From an uncultured Bacteroides sp. (lineage in GTDB: Bacteria; Bacteroidota; Bacteroidia; Bacteroidales; Bacteroidaceae): a stretch of DNA of 64,000 bases. Where the stretch lies: the NCBI GenBank assembly GCA_900755095.1, contig CAAEFE010000013.1:42353-106352 (forward strand), read 5' to 3'. This document shows, one piece after another, positions 17,424 to 25,669 of this stretch (position 1 is its first letter; each line of letters opens with the position of its first letter). A program made the position numbers and the translations under genes. The notes under the pieces were generated by a model, which made no database searches, was not told where the DNA came from, and was given only the letters and a program-made list of their open reading frames with translations.

Positions 17424-18983
17424 TTATACTACTTTGTATTCACCAATATTACGTTCTTCAGCATTAAAGGAGACACCGACTTTAACCAGCTCACGCCCGT
17501 CTGTTTGATAAGGTAACAGATATCCTTTTTCATCTATTTGTTTCAGAGCTTCGTCTACTGTTCCTTCCAGCTTAAACTCAAAAACATAAATACGGTCTTT
17601 TGTTTCCACCACGGCATCGGCACGCCCTTTTGCACTGCGGACTTCCGCATCTACATATTGTCCCATCAACTTAAAGACAAGATAGAAAATAACCTGATAA
17701 TGACGTTCAGTCTTTGTATTCAATTCGTAGGGAATGTCGGCAAAGAATGATTTCATACGTTCCATAAAAGAATGAACGTCGCCCGACTGAAGTTCACGGA
17801 CAAACTTAACGGCGTTAAAGTCCGTTTCATCAGAAGAGATGGGGGTATAATAGGGTATCAGGAATTTAAGGAAACCATATTTCACCTCGTCATTCGGGAA
17901 GCCTAATGTATATAGGTTCAATGATTTATCGAAATTTTTAATCGTCAAATAGCCGCTTTGGTAAATCATCGGAAGAGGATTCTTTGCTTCGGCCCGATAT
18001 TCGGCAAAGCCGGAACTACCGACTTCCAAACCGTCTATGAGTAAACGTAAGTCATAATCACTTTGTTTCAACAAGTCTACAAGATAGGTAGGGGTACCGG
18101 TCTGGAACCAGTAATTATCAAACATTAATCCATCAAAAACATTGAGCACACTGAAGGGATTAAACAATCCATCTTCGCTATATGTAAAGTGATATCCATC
18201 GTACATCGCTGTCATTTTATCGACAGTATCGTCAAAAGACATCTCCTGTACTTCTGCCAAGCGCTCCAACTCGGGAGTAAATGTGGATACTAATTCCTTT
18301 TTAGTAATACCGCAGATATTGGCGTATGGAATCTTCATACTTATATCATTCAGCTGATTCAAATCACTGAACACACTTACTTGGGCAAATTTTGTGACTC
18401 CTGTCAGGAAGATGAACCGAAGATAGCGGTCGGAACTTTTCAGTACACCGTAAAAGGCTTTCAGGATACGACGGTATTCATCCAGCAGGTTCTCGTCTAA
18501 AAGGGCTTGCAGCAAGGGTTTATCATACTCATCTACCAATACCACAACTCCTTTTCCTGTTTTCAAGCAGGCTTGCTCAATGACATAGCTAAAACGTTCT
18601 TCAGGACTGCGGTCTTTTTTCTCATCGCCATAGACGGCTTCCCATTTTTCCAAATATTGGTTTAGCATGGCAACCAAATCTGCCGCCGTCTCATATTTCT
18701 TCGCATTCAAGTCAAGATGCAAAACCGGATATTGCTCCCATTTCTTCTCTAACTTTTCAATTGCCAAACCCTCAAAAAGGTCTTTACGACCCTGAAAATA
18801 GGCTTCAAGAGTAGAAATAAGCAGACTTTTGCCAAAACGACGGGGACGACTAAGAAAATAAGGCTTTCCCGTATTTATTATTTGCCATAAAATAGACGTC
18901 TTGTCCACATAAAGATAATTTCCTCGGCGTATATCTTCAAATGTCTGTATCCCTATCGGCAATTTACGCTCTAATGTATTCAT
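17424..18983 (-). CDS. AAA ATPase with C-terminal PD-(D/E)XK nuclease-like domain
   Basis: A 519-residue protein of the family abundant and multicopy in Bacteroides. The start (LPIGIQTFEDIRRGNYLYVDKT) and the Walker A region SRPRRFGKS (Gly51-Lys52-Ser53) are characteristic, with VVLVDEYDKPLL as Walker B. The C-terminus has GRADAVVETKDRIYVFEFKL, a PD-(D/E)XK-type core with D...E-x-K. It has its own -7 box (TATATTTG, minus strand, 19007-19014) and its own terminator, so it is a self-contained unit inserted between FecR and SusC. The role is unknown; mobility or defence functions have been suspected for the family. Confidence 0.88.
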   Translation of the reverse strand: MNTLERKLPIGIQTFEDIRRGNYLYVDKTSILWQIINTGKPYFLSRPRRFGKSLLISTLEAYFQGRKDLFEGLAIEKLEKKWEQYPVLHLDLNAKKYETAADLVAMLNQYLEKWEAVYGDEKKDRSPEERFSYVIEQACLKTGKGVVVLVDEYDKPLLQALLDENLLDEYRRILKAFYGVLKSSDRYLRFIFLTGVTKFAQVSVFSDLNQLNDISMKIPYANICGITKKELVSTFTPELERLAEVQEMSFDDTVDKMTAMYDGYHFTYSEDGLFNPFSVLNVFDGLMFDNYWFQTGTPTYLVDLLKQSDYDLRLLIDGLEVGSSGFAEYRAEAKNPLPMIYQSGYLTIKNFDKSLNLYTLGFPNDEVKYGFLKFLIPYYTPISSDETDFNAVKFVRELQSGDVHSFMERMKSFFADIPYELNTKTERHYQVIFYLVFKLMGQYVDAEVRSAKGRADAVVETKDRIYVFEFKLEGTVDEALKQIDEKGYLLPYQTDGRELVKVGVSFNAEERNIGEYKVV

Positions 18984-19006
18984 TGCATCTTCAAATTAGT
19001 GTACCA

Positions 19007-19014
19007 CAAATATA
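19007..19014 (-). promoter_or_regulatory. -7 box of the ATPase gene
   Basis: Minus-strand TATATTTG matches TAnnTTTG and lies 23 bp upstream of the ATPase start codon. No clear TTTG -33 element was seen. Confidence 0.5.
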
Positions 19015-19059
19015 GACGTTATTCGATGAATAAACAAAGATACTCTATGAAAGTTCCAT

Positions 19060-20019
19060 TTATTTCTCCTTCAAAACAATCACCGAACCGTCCATTTCAT
19101 AATAGAAAGGTGAAGTAAGCATCAGAATATTCAGCGCATTCTGTATGCCGCCTCCCGGAATGGTTCCGGTGAAATATTCATTAGGTAGTTTATTGGAGTC
19201 GAAACGAATCTCTACGTCATAGATACGTGAAAGGGTTTTCATTATATTCTCCAAAGATTCTTTCTCAAAATAGATATTTCCTTTCGTCCATTCAATATAA
19301 TCATTCGGATGCACTTGAGTGGCTGTTATCTTATGAGTGGCTTTATTATATTCTATTTTGTCGCCGGGCTTCATGATATGCGATATTTTCTGCGCATAGA
19401 CCCCTACTTTTCCTTCCAAAAGAACGACTGTCACGTCTTTGGCATCTTCATAGGCAGATACATTAAAAGAAGTACCGAGCACTTTCACTTCCAAATCACC
19501 GATTTGCACAATGAAGGCGTGTTTCTCATCATGGGCTACTTTAAAATAGGCTTCACCATTCAGTTGCACGCGACGAACTTTTTCTCCGAAGTTATTCAGG
19601 TAACTTAATTGGGAAGCTGAATTGAGAACAACATTTGTTCCGTCCGGCAATTCAATGGTTGCTTTATCTCCTTTGCCCGCTTTCACAATAAAGGGTGTTT
19701 CTGCCGTTGGAGAAGAATCTAAAAGATAGTAAGTGAAGAAAGCGACACAGACAGGTAATAAAATAGCAGCAACCCATTTCCAAGGGATGATACGGAGGGG
19801 GCGCACTTCCTTGCCCAAAGTCTCTTCTTTGATCCGGGCAAAAAGTTTATCACGCAACACTGGGTTCATGGAGGAATCCGATCTCTCAAACTCTTGCTCC
19901 CACCAGTCATGCAACTGACGGTCATTCTTTATCCAGTCTGACAGTTCTTTTATCTCGACATCCGTGATCGTTTCTTCGAAATATTTTTCAATTAGCTCTT
20001 TATAATGTGTCTTATCCAT
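19060..20019 (-). CDS. FecR-family anti-sigma factor
   Basis: A 319-residue inner-membrane protein. The N-terminal cytoplasmic part (DKTHYKELIEKYFEETITDVEIKELSDWI) binds the sigma factor. A transmembrane segment follows (WVAAILLPVCVAFFTYYLL, ~85-105), then the periplasmic FecR domain (KAGKGDKATIELPDGTNVVLNSASQLSY) and a C-terminal STN-interacting domain (IYFEKESLENIMKTLSRIYDVEIRFD). It transmits ligand loading of the SusC-like transporter to the ECF sigma factor encoded 62 bp upstream. Confidence 0.94.
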   Translation of the reverse strand: MDKTHYKELIEKYFEETITDVEIKELSDWIKNDRQLHDWWEQEFERSDSSMNPVLRDKLFARIKEETLGKEVRPLRIIPWKWVAAILLPVCVAFFTYYLLDSSPTAETPFIVKAGKGDKATIELPDGTNVVLNSASQLSYLNNFGEKVRRVQLNGEAYFKVAHDEKHAFIVQIGDLEVKVLGTSFNVSAYEDAKDVTVVLLEGKVGVYAQKISHIMKPGDKIEYNKATHKITATQVHPNDYIEWTKGNIYFEKESLENIMKTLSRIYDVEIRFDSNKLPNEYFTGTIPGGGIQNALNILMLTSPFYYEMDGSVIVLKEK

Positions 20020-20081
20020 CTTTCCACTTATTTACAAGTATACATTTTCATCCTACTTCCCATCCAAAACAAGTATTACTA

Positions 20082-20678
20082 TTACATTTCATTAACAAAA
20101 AAGGCCAACAAAAGGGTAATTACCTTATCATAATGCTTCATCAACTGTTCACGCATAAATTTCACAGCCAAAGATAATTGGGTAGCAACCGTACTTTCGG
20201 AAATTCCCATGATTTCGGCTATTTCTTTATTTGTGTAATTCTGCCTTTTGCTCAAAATGAATATTTTCTTCCGTTGCGCAGGCAGTTCTTCGGCAAGAGA
20301 ATCGATATACTCATTCAAAAAGCGCAGATCAATATTCTCTTCTGTCTGTGAATCACGGTCTACGCTACTTTTCATGAGATATTCATTGTAAACATACTCT
20401 ACGGTCTGACGCTGATACATATTCATCAATAAGTTTTTGGCAATCGTACAGAGAAAAGAGATAAACGAGGAAGCCGGGTCTACTTTTTCATGCACTTCCC
20501 ATATACGAATGAAAGTGGCTTGCACCACTTCTTCGGCCATATATTGATTGCCGGAAGAGAGTCGCATAATGAAATTGTACAGTTTGCCACTATACATATT
20601 ATACAATCTTTCGAATGCCTGAAAGGAACCGCCTTTTAAGTCGATTAATAAATGTTTTTCATCTGTAGAATCTACCAT
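20082..20678 (-). CDS. ECF RNA polymerase sigma-70 factor
   Basis: A 198-residue ECF sigma factor of the Bacteroidetes SusC/D-linked type. Region 2 is FERLYNMYSGKLYNFIMRLSSG...EEVVQATFIRIWE; region 4 is LPAQRKKIFILSKRQNYTNKEIAEIMGISESTVATQLSLAVKFMREQL. The following FecR gene makes this a classic trans-envelope signalling pair for the SusC gene at 13915. A -7 box TACCTTTG (minus strand, 20696-20703) lies 17 bp upstream of the start. Confidence 0.94.
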   Translation of the reverse strand: MVDSTDEKHLLIDLKGGSFQAFERLYNMYSGKLYNFIMRLSSGNQYMAEEVVQATFIRIWEVHEKVDPASSFISFLCTIAKNLLMNMYQRQTVEYVYNEYLMKSSVDRDSQTEENIDLRFLNEYIDSLAEELPAQRKKIFILSKRQNYTNKEIAEIMGISESTVATQLSLAVKFMREQLMKHYDKVITLLLAFFVNEM

Positions 20679-20695
20679 ATCTTAGAATTTTGCAA

Positions 20696-20703
20696 CAAAG
20701 GTA
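20696..20703 (-). promoter_or_regulatory. -7 box upstream of ECF sigma gene
   Basis: Minus-strand TACCTTTG matches the Bacteroides TAnnTTTG element and precedes the sigma gene starting at 20678. Confidence 0.5.
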
Positions 20704-20791
20704 TGCAGCCATAGGTCATAAACAGGTGACAATATTATTAATATTTTCTCAATTATCCGACTTTTCTGAAGAAAAAGATAGTAAATAGCAA

Positions 20792-20870
20792 ATAGTAACG
20801 CCATCCGGTCAGGATAATGACGCTATCCAATCAGGATAGTGACGGTATCCGAACCGGATGGCGTTACTAT
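20792..20870. repeat. Nested palindromic repeat element
   Basis: Outer arms 20792-20809 and 20853-20870 are a perfect 18-bp inverted repeat. Between them lie two 20-nt direct copies (20809-20828 and 20831-20850, differing at two positions), each itself a short hairpin of the form GGATA-N7-TATCC. The element lies between the convergent-side end of the barrel-fusion gene and the sigma gene at 20082-20678. It could be a terminator/attenuator or a REP-like structural element. Confidence 0.8.
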
Positions 20871-20890
20871 ATTTAGTGAGGTAGTTCGTA

Positions 20891-22195
20891 CTAATAAGTC
20901 AGACGAACACCTGCTTGTATGTTGAAGTTAAACGGATTCTCTTTACGTATAGTCTGTATATCGGAGCCATCATTGAAATAATAAGCAACACCCGGTTCCA
21001 CGTAAATACCCAAACGTTTCGTTGCATTGATCTGCGCACCTACACCACCGGATACCGAGAACTGCAAAGGCTTCACTGTTTCTTTTTCAGATCCTAGCTT
21101 TCCATAAACACATTTCTCAACCATACCTCCACCGGAAACATAAAGAGTGACGAGTTTCTTATCCAGGAAGTTCCAGTTGGCACGCAACGGAATACCGATA
21201 TAATGCAGTTTCTGCTCTATCTGTTGTTCTTCACCTGCCAGTTTTGCATCCGAAGAAAGCAGCGTATAAGTCAGTCCTGTCTCAAGAGAGAATCCTTTAG
21301 CTAAACCTTTACGAACGGACAATCCGAAAGAAATAGGCTGATGATGTTTAATATCAACCACCTGTTTTGCCTGACGCAGGTAAGGTACTCCATCTTCGAA
21401 AACCAATGTTTGGTCATTAGGAATCGTCTCCATCAGACCGTTGGAAACTGAAAGCATACTCACACGTGACATATAAGCATGAGATCCGGCACCTACTTCT
21501 GTTGAAGCACCTCCTGAATTTCCTACCGAAAGTCCCATTGACCATGTTCCCTTTTGAGAAGATCTTCTTTCTGTCGGAATATGAAGTTTGTCTTTACCGG
21601 AAGGACGACGCGGTCTGTTATTCGATCGCTCTGTATCCTGTGACTGTCCCTGACTGACATCTGTATTTTCTGCCTGCTTCGGTTCATCTTTTACATTTTC
21701 AGTTTCTCCCTTCCCTTTTACATTCTTATCTTCCTCACTCAAAGAGTCCTCTCCATTTCCTGTCGAAGGTTTATTTTCATTACCGATCCCTAATGGATCT
21801 ACACCTGTTTTCTGCTCCGTATGATTCCTGTCGACTTTCGCCAAACGATCTTTGCGAGTTACCGGCCGTAAGACAGGTTCCACAGCAGTTCCCTGCATAT
21901 CCGGTTGTTGCACACCCGGCAATGCATCGGGCGTGGAAGCCAATGCCGGAGTTTGTATATGACGTATTTCATCCGCAGCGGGTGTCCCTAGAAAATACAG
22001 ACTTACTGACGAAACGACAGCTAATATTATAATAGCTGCAGCAGCCATCATCCATTTTCGATAAGGATATATTTTCTTCTCCACAGGAGGCATAAGTTCT
22101 TTCTCCAGTTGTTCCCAACCGGAAGCAGGCGCCGGTTCGGAATAATCCGCAAGCTTCTCCTTCAACTTATTCATCCACAATTCTTTCTCTTCCAT
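20891..22195 (-). CDS. Membrane-anchored protein with anti-sigma-like front and outer-membrane beta-barrel domain
   Basis: A 434-residue protein with unusual layout. Residues ~1-45 are cytoplasmic (MEEKELWMNKLKEKLADY...GWEQLEKEL), like the sigma-binding part of small anti-sigma factors. A hydrophobic segment follows (~47-69, WMMAAAAIIILAVVSSVSLYFL), then a long Pro/Ser/Glu/Lys-rich linker (~75-210), and a C-terminal region (~215-434) with alternating barrel-like strands (FGLSVRKGLAKGFSLETGLTYTLL ... FNIQAGVRLTY) typical of porin/OmpX-like domains. It starts 6 bp after the ECF sigma gene, strongly suggesting a sigma/anti-sigma pair. The function is inferred from context. Confidence 0.75.
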   Translation of the reverse strand: MEEKELWMNKLKEKLADYSEPAPASGWEQLEKELMPPVEKKIYPYRKWMMAAAAIIILAVVSSVSLYFLGTPAADEIRHIQTPALASTPDALPGVQQPDMQGTAVEPVLRPVTRKDRLAKVDRNHTEQKTGVDPLGIGNENKPSTGNGEDSLSEEDKNVKGKGETENVKDEPKQAENTDVSQGQSQDTERSNNRPRRPSGKDKLHIPTERRSSQKGTWSMGLSVGNSGGASTEVGAGSHAYMSRVSMLSVSNGLMETIPNDQTLVFEDGVPYLRQAKQVVDIKHHQPISFGLSVRKGLAKGFSLETGLTYTLLSSDAKLAGEEQQIEQKLHYIGIPLRANWNFLDKKLVTLYVSGGGMVEKCVYGKLGSEKETVKPLQFSVSGGVGAQINATKRLGIYVEPGVAYYFNDGSDIQTIRKENPFNFNIQAGVRLTY

Positions 22196-22201
22196 TTCTA
22201 T

Positions 22202-22762
22202 CTATCCATTATGCATTATCCATTCTTTTACTCTTTTTGCCAATACACTCTTCGCACGAAATAATTGCGAAGCCGAAGATTTCTCATTAATACCTAATAC
22301 CTGTGCGATTTCTTTATGCGATTTGTCTTCAAATGTATAAAGATTGAACACAGTACGATAGCCGGCGGGTAATTCTTCAATAAACTGCATCAACACATTT
22401 TGTGGTATCGCTTCTACATCGGAAGCATCCGGCTCTTCATATTCTTCGGGCAACTCTTCCAAAGGTGTCGACTGATTAATCACATCATTTTTCCGAAGAT
22501 ACTGTAAAGCTGTGTTGACCATCACCCGTTCCATCCAGGCTCGCAAAGAGCCTTCACCCCTCCAGGTGAACTTATCGAACGAATCGAATATCTTTAAAAA
22601 ACCGTCGTGAAGCAGATCCTGGGCTGTATCCCGGTCGCCGGTATAGCGTAGACAGATGCCAAGCATACGCCCCGCATACTGTTCATACAGTTCCTTGCGG
22701 GCCCGGTTATTACCCAGCCTACATTGTTCCGACAACTCTATTTCTTCCATTCTCTTATACAC
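22202..22762 (-). CDS. ECF RNA polymerase sigma-70 factor
   Basis: A 186-residue ECF sigma factor. Region 2 appears as LYEQYAGRMLGICLRYTGDRDTAQDLLHDGFLKIFDSFDKF; region 4 as LPAGYRTVFNLYTFEDKSHKEIAQVLGINEKSSASQLFRAKSVLAKRV. It is followed after 6 bp by the membrane/barrel fusion gene that is the probable regulator. There is no linked SusC gene, so it belongs to a cell-envelope-type ECF group rather than a nutrient-uptake switch. A -7 box TATCTTTG (minus strand, 22784-22791) lies upstream. Confidence 0.93.
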   Translation of the reverse strand: MYKRMEEIELSEQCRLGNNRARKELYEQYAGRMLGICLRYTGDRDTAQDLLHDGFLKIFDSFDKFTWRGEGSLRAWMERVMVNTALQYLRKNDVINQSTPLEELPEEYEEPDASDVEAIPQNVLMQFIEELPAGYRTVFNLYTFEDKSHKEIAQVLGINEKSSASQLFRAKSVLAKRVKEWIMHNG

Positions 22763-22783
22763 GTGTTTACCTTATAAATGCAG

Positions 22784-22791
22784 CAAAGATA
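22784..22791 (-). promoter_or_regulatory. -7 box upstream of second ECF sigma gene
   Basis: Minus-strand TATCTTTG, a perfect TAnnTTTG match, 21 bp upstream of the start codon at 22762; the -33 position reads GTTG instead of TTTG. Confidence 0.55.
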
Positions 22792-22925
22792 GAAATACTG
22801 CATAGAGAGAACAACTCTTTTATCACTTTTGTTTCTTTAACAGATCCGAATGCAATATTTTCTATCCTCTTGCATTTTCACTACAGAAAACATAAATATT
22901 ATAAAATCTAAAACCTAGTAAGTAT

Positions 22926-23648
22926 ATGAAGAAATTTAAATTCATTGCCTTTATCTTTGCTATTATGACTACCATGCCGATTCTCCAGTCATGCTTGGAC
23001 GACGATGATAATTCGTCCGATCTTCTGGCTATCAGCACCATCAATATGATTAGCCAGGATAGCAAGGAATTTTATTTCACTTTGGATGACGGGAAAAAGA
23101 TGTATCCCAGCAACTCACAAGGATGGAACAATGAAGATTGGGTGGAGGGACAAAGAGCTTTTGTGATATTCAACGAGTTGGAAGAGCCTGTGAATGGATA
23201 CGACCTTAATATTCAGGTGAAAGGTATCAATCCAATCTTAACCAAAGACATCGTCACAATGGGTGAAGATGACAACGACGAAGAGAAAATCGGAGATGAT
23301 AAGATCAACACGACTTATATGTGGATCAATAAGGATAATAAATATCTGACGATTGAATTCCAATATTACGGAACACATAGTGAAGATAAAAAACATTTCC
23401 TGAATCTGGTGATTAATGACAAAGAAGAGACTGCTCCCACTGCTGACGAAGGCAATGCGGAGGACGAATATATCAATCTGGAATTCCGTCATAACAGTGA
23501 AGGAGATGATCCTCAACGTTTGGGTGAAGGATATGTGTCTTTCAAACTGGATAAGATTAAAGACCGGATGGAGGGGAAAAAGGGACTAAGAATTCGTGTC
23601 AACACCATTTATGGCGGGCCGAAAACTTATGAAGTGAAATTTCCTTAG
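22926..23648 (+). CDS. NigD-like lipoprotein
   Basis: A 240-residue lipoprotein with lipobox ILQSC followed by an Asp-rich stretch (LDDDDN), which favours surface display in Bacteroides. The N-terminal beta-barrel-like section ([14 protein letters not shown]...[25 protein letters not shown]) and the C-terminal domain ([10 protein letters not shown]...FLNLVIND) match the NigD-like two-domain family. These proteins occur in bacteriocin-linked and stress-linked settings; the biochemical role is unknown. It stands alone, divergent from the ECF sigma gene and convergent with aqpZ. Confidence 0.85.
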   Translation: MKKFKFIAFIFAIMTTMPILQSCLDDDDNSSDLLAISTINMISQDSKEFYFTLDDGKKMYPSNSQGWNNEDWVEGQRAFVIFNELEEPVNGYDLNIQVKGINPILTKDIVTMGEDDNDEEKIGDDKINTTYMWINKDNKYLTIEFQYYGTHSEDKKHFLNLVINDKEETAPTADEGNAEDEYINLEFRHNSEGDDPQRLGEGYVSFKLDKIKDRMEGKKGLRIRVNTIYGGPKTYEVKFP

Positions 23649-23712
23649 ACGACTAATCTAATGTGAACATGCGAAACACACTCTTTTTTAATATAATATA
23701 TTAATTACGCAA

Positions 23713-23746
23713 AAGAGGGCGGTAGTTGTGAAACTGCCGCCCTCTT
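23713..23746. terminator. Bidirectional terminator between NigD-like gene and aqpZ
   Basis: Arms AAGAGGGCGGTAG (23713-23725) and CTGCCGCCCTCTT (23734-23746) form a GC-rich 13-bp stem with one T-G pair. It is flanked by T- and A-rich DNA between convergent genes. Confidence 0.8.
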
Positions 23747-23779
23747 ACTTTCTTCTTTATATTCTTTCTTCTAAAAGAG

Positions 23780-24460
23780 TTATTTCTTATCTCCCAGATA
23801 ATTCCAAACAACTGCACTCAATGCAGCTCCTACAAATGGAGCAATGATGAACAGCCACAACTGCGACAATGCTTCTCCTCCTTGGAATAATGCCGGAGCA
23901 ATACTACGTGCCGGGTTTACAGAAGTCCCTGTGATAGGAATACATACAATATGTACCAATACAAGAGTCAAACCGATGGCAAGTCCTGCCAGATTGCCTG
24001 CTCCCTTCTTCGGATCGGTAGAGCCGAGCACTACCAATACAAATATGAAAGTAAATACTGCTTCCGCAATAAATGCCTGCAACATTTCTCCATCACCAAA
24101 ACCATTCGAACCTGTCGCTGTAGGCCCGTCATGAGCACCGGTAGAAACTAAAGCAAAAAGAATAGCCGAACCGATAATAGCTCCGATTACCTGGGAAATC
24201 ATATACATACCTGCATCTTTTCCATTCATACGACCAGTCAAAAACACTCCTAATGTAATAGCAGGATTAATGTGACATCCCGAAATACCTCCGATAGCAT
24301 ACGCCATCGCTACTACGGATAAACCAAAGGCTAAAGCTACGCCGATTGTTCCCACACCAGCACCTACTGTATCAGCCAAACCACCAGCAAAGACGGCGCT
24401 ACCACATCCCATAAGAACGAGCACCATCGTTCCAATCATTTCTGCAATGTACTTTTTCAT
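23780..24460 (-). CDS. aqpZ: Aquaporin Z-type MIP channel
   Basis: A 226-residue six-helix inner-membrane channel with both NPA loops: GCHINPAITLG in the first half and TGTSVNPARSIAPAL in the second. The Arg after the second NPA belongs to the selectivity filter. Length and residues match bacterial water-selective AqpZ rather than glycerol facilitators (no long inserts). It is monocistronic, with its own promoter at 24490-24520. Confidence 0.95.
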   Translation of the reverse strand: MKKYIAEMIGTMVLVLMGCGSAVFAGGLADTVGAGVGTIGVALAFGLSVVAMAYAIGGISGCHINPAITLGVFLTGRMNGKDAGMYMISQVIGAIIGSAILFALVSTGAHDGPTATGSNGFGDGEMLQAFIAEAVFTFIFVLVVLGSTDPKKGAGNLAGLAIGLTLVLVHIVCIPITGTSVNPARSIAPALFQGGEALSQLWLFIIAPFVGAALSAVVWNYLGDKK

Positions 24461-24489
24461 AGTAATTAATATTGTTTTTGTTTACTTTT

Positions 24490-24520
24490 CAAAAATAAGC
24501 AATTCAAACTAGAAATCAAA
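24490..24520 (-). promoter_or_regulatory. aqpZ promoter
   Basis: Minus-strand -33 TTTG (complement of 24517-24520), 19-bp spacer and -7 TATTTTTG (complement of 24490-24497) fit the Bacteroides sigma-ABfr consensus. Confidence 0.65.
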
Positions 24521-24606
24521 ACATATCCGTATTATTATAACGCAACTTTGCTACATTTTTTACAGAAAGAGATTGTTCTCGATGGAAAAAGGGATTCCCT
24601 AATGTG

Positions 24607-25533
24607 CTATAACAAACATTGTATGGACTGTAAAGAAAGCATTTCCTTGGGAACCGCCGCCTTTATTTCCTCTTTCAGGACGCATAAGAGACTGTGGCGA
24701 ATAAAATCTTTATTTGTTACCAGTACCACTTGCCGTGTAGGTCGGGGAATGGCAAACGGACGTACCAACTGCCGCTGTTCTTCCGTCAATTGCATCACTG
24801 CCAATTCGGGAATAAAAGTGATTCCTTTTCCACTTTCTACCATTCGCATAAAGGTTTCCATACTTCCCAAACGATAGGCCATCTGATTAACCTTCACGGC
24901 CTCCATCTGACAGAAACGAACGAGTTGATCGCGAAAACAGTGTCCTTCGTCCAAAAGCCAAAGATGTTCGCCTGTTATATCAGAAGTACGGATCATATCA
25001 TGCTTGAAAGAGGATTCTTTCCGTGACACATAAGCGTAAAATTGCTCATAAAAAAGAGTTTCTTCTGTCAAGAACGTATCTTCCAGTTTGCTGGCAATAA
25101 TTCCCGCATCCAAATCTCCGGTATGCAAAGCCTGCTGAATATCCTGTGTCTTCATTTCCGTGACACGAATATCCAGTTCGGGATATTTTTCCATTAGTTG
25201 AGGAAAAAAGCGAGGAAGTAGATAGGGAGCGATAGTGGGCAATACTCCCAAGCGGAATACGCCTGACAATGACTGTTTATCTTCACTGATTATTTCTTTC
25301 ACTTGAGCTGCCTGCGCCAGAATCACGCGAGCCTGGTCTATCACTTTCTGCCCGATGGGTGTCGGACAAACGGGTTGCACTGTCCTATCGAACAACTTTA
25401 CTCCCAGTTCATCTTCCAGTTTCTGAATCATTGCACTCAAAGTAGGCTGCGTCACACGACAATATTCAGCTGCCCGTGCGAAATGCCTGAACTGGTCTAC
25501 AGCCAGTATATACTCTAATTGTTGTATCGTCAT
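24607..25533 (-). CDS. oxyR: Hydrogen-peroxide-sensing LysR regulator OxyR
   Basis: A 308-residue LysR-type regulator. The N-terminal helix-turn-helix covers ~1-60 (MTIQQLEYILAVDQFRHFARAAEYCRVTQPTLSAMIQKLE). The effector domain has GHCFRDQLVRFC, placing the redox cysteines at 199 and 208, the same numbers as in E. coli OxyR. It is divergent from dps, a well-known OxyR target in Bacteroides, across a 136-bp shared control region. It senses peroxide by disulfide formation and switches on the peroxide/aerobic stress genes. Confidence 0.96.
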   Translation of the reverse strand: MTIQQLEYILAVDQFRHFARAAEYCRVTQPTLSAMIQKLEDELGVKLFDRTVQPVCPTPIGQKVIDQARVILAQAAQVKEIISEDKQSLSGVFRLGVLPTIAPYLLPRFFPQLMEKYPELDIRVTEMKTQDIQQALHTGDLDAGIIASKLEDTFLTEETLFYEQFYAYVSRKESSFKHDMIRTSDITGEHLWLLDEGHCFRDQLVRFCQMEAVKVNQMAYRLGSMETFMRMVESGKGITFIPELAVMQLTEEQRQLVRPFAIPRPTRQVVLVTNKDFIRHSLLCVLKEEIKAAVPKEMLSLQSIQCLL

Positions 25534-25569
25534 CTATCAAATCTTATTAAGTTATAGATTTTATCTATG

Positions 25570-25577
25570 CAAAGATA
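25570..25577 (-). promoter_or_regulatory. -7 box of oxyR
   Basis: Minus-strand TATCTTTG 36 bp upstream of the oxyR start codon; no clean -33 TTTG. Confidence 0.5.
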
Positions 25578-25588
25578 GAAATTTTCAG

Positions 25589-25620
25589 TTTGACAGCAAG
25601 CATTTTACGCCTTATCTTTG
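25589..25620 (+). promoter_or_regulatory. dps promoter
   Basis: TTTG (25589-25592), 20-bp spacer and TATCTTTG (25613-25620): an essentially perfect Bacteroides promoter 49 bp upstream of the dps start. The -33 region overlaps the stretch facing oxyR, where OxyR would bind. Confidence 0.75.
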
Positions 25621-25669
25621 CAGTACAGAAAAAAAGAGAACAAGTATAAATCATTAAAAATAGAAGAAT

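Noticed and set aside
20792..20870. Tandem 20-nt repeats as a mini CRISPR
   Set aside because: Only two copies with a 2-nt gap and both are internal hairpins of a larger palindrome.
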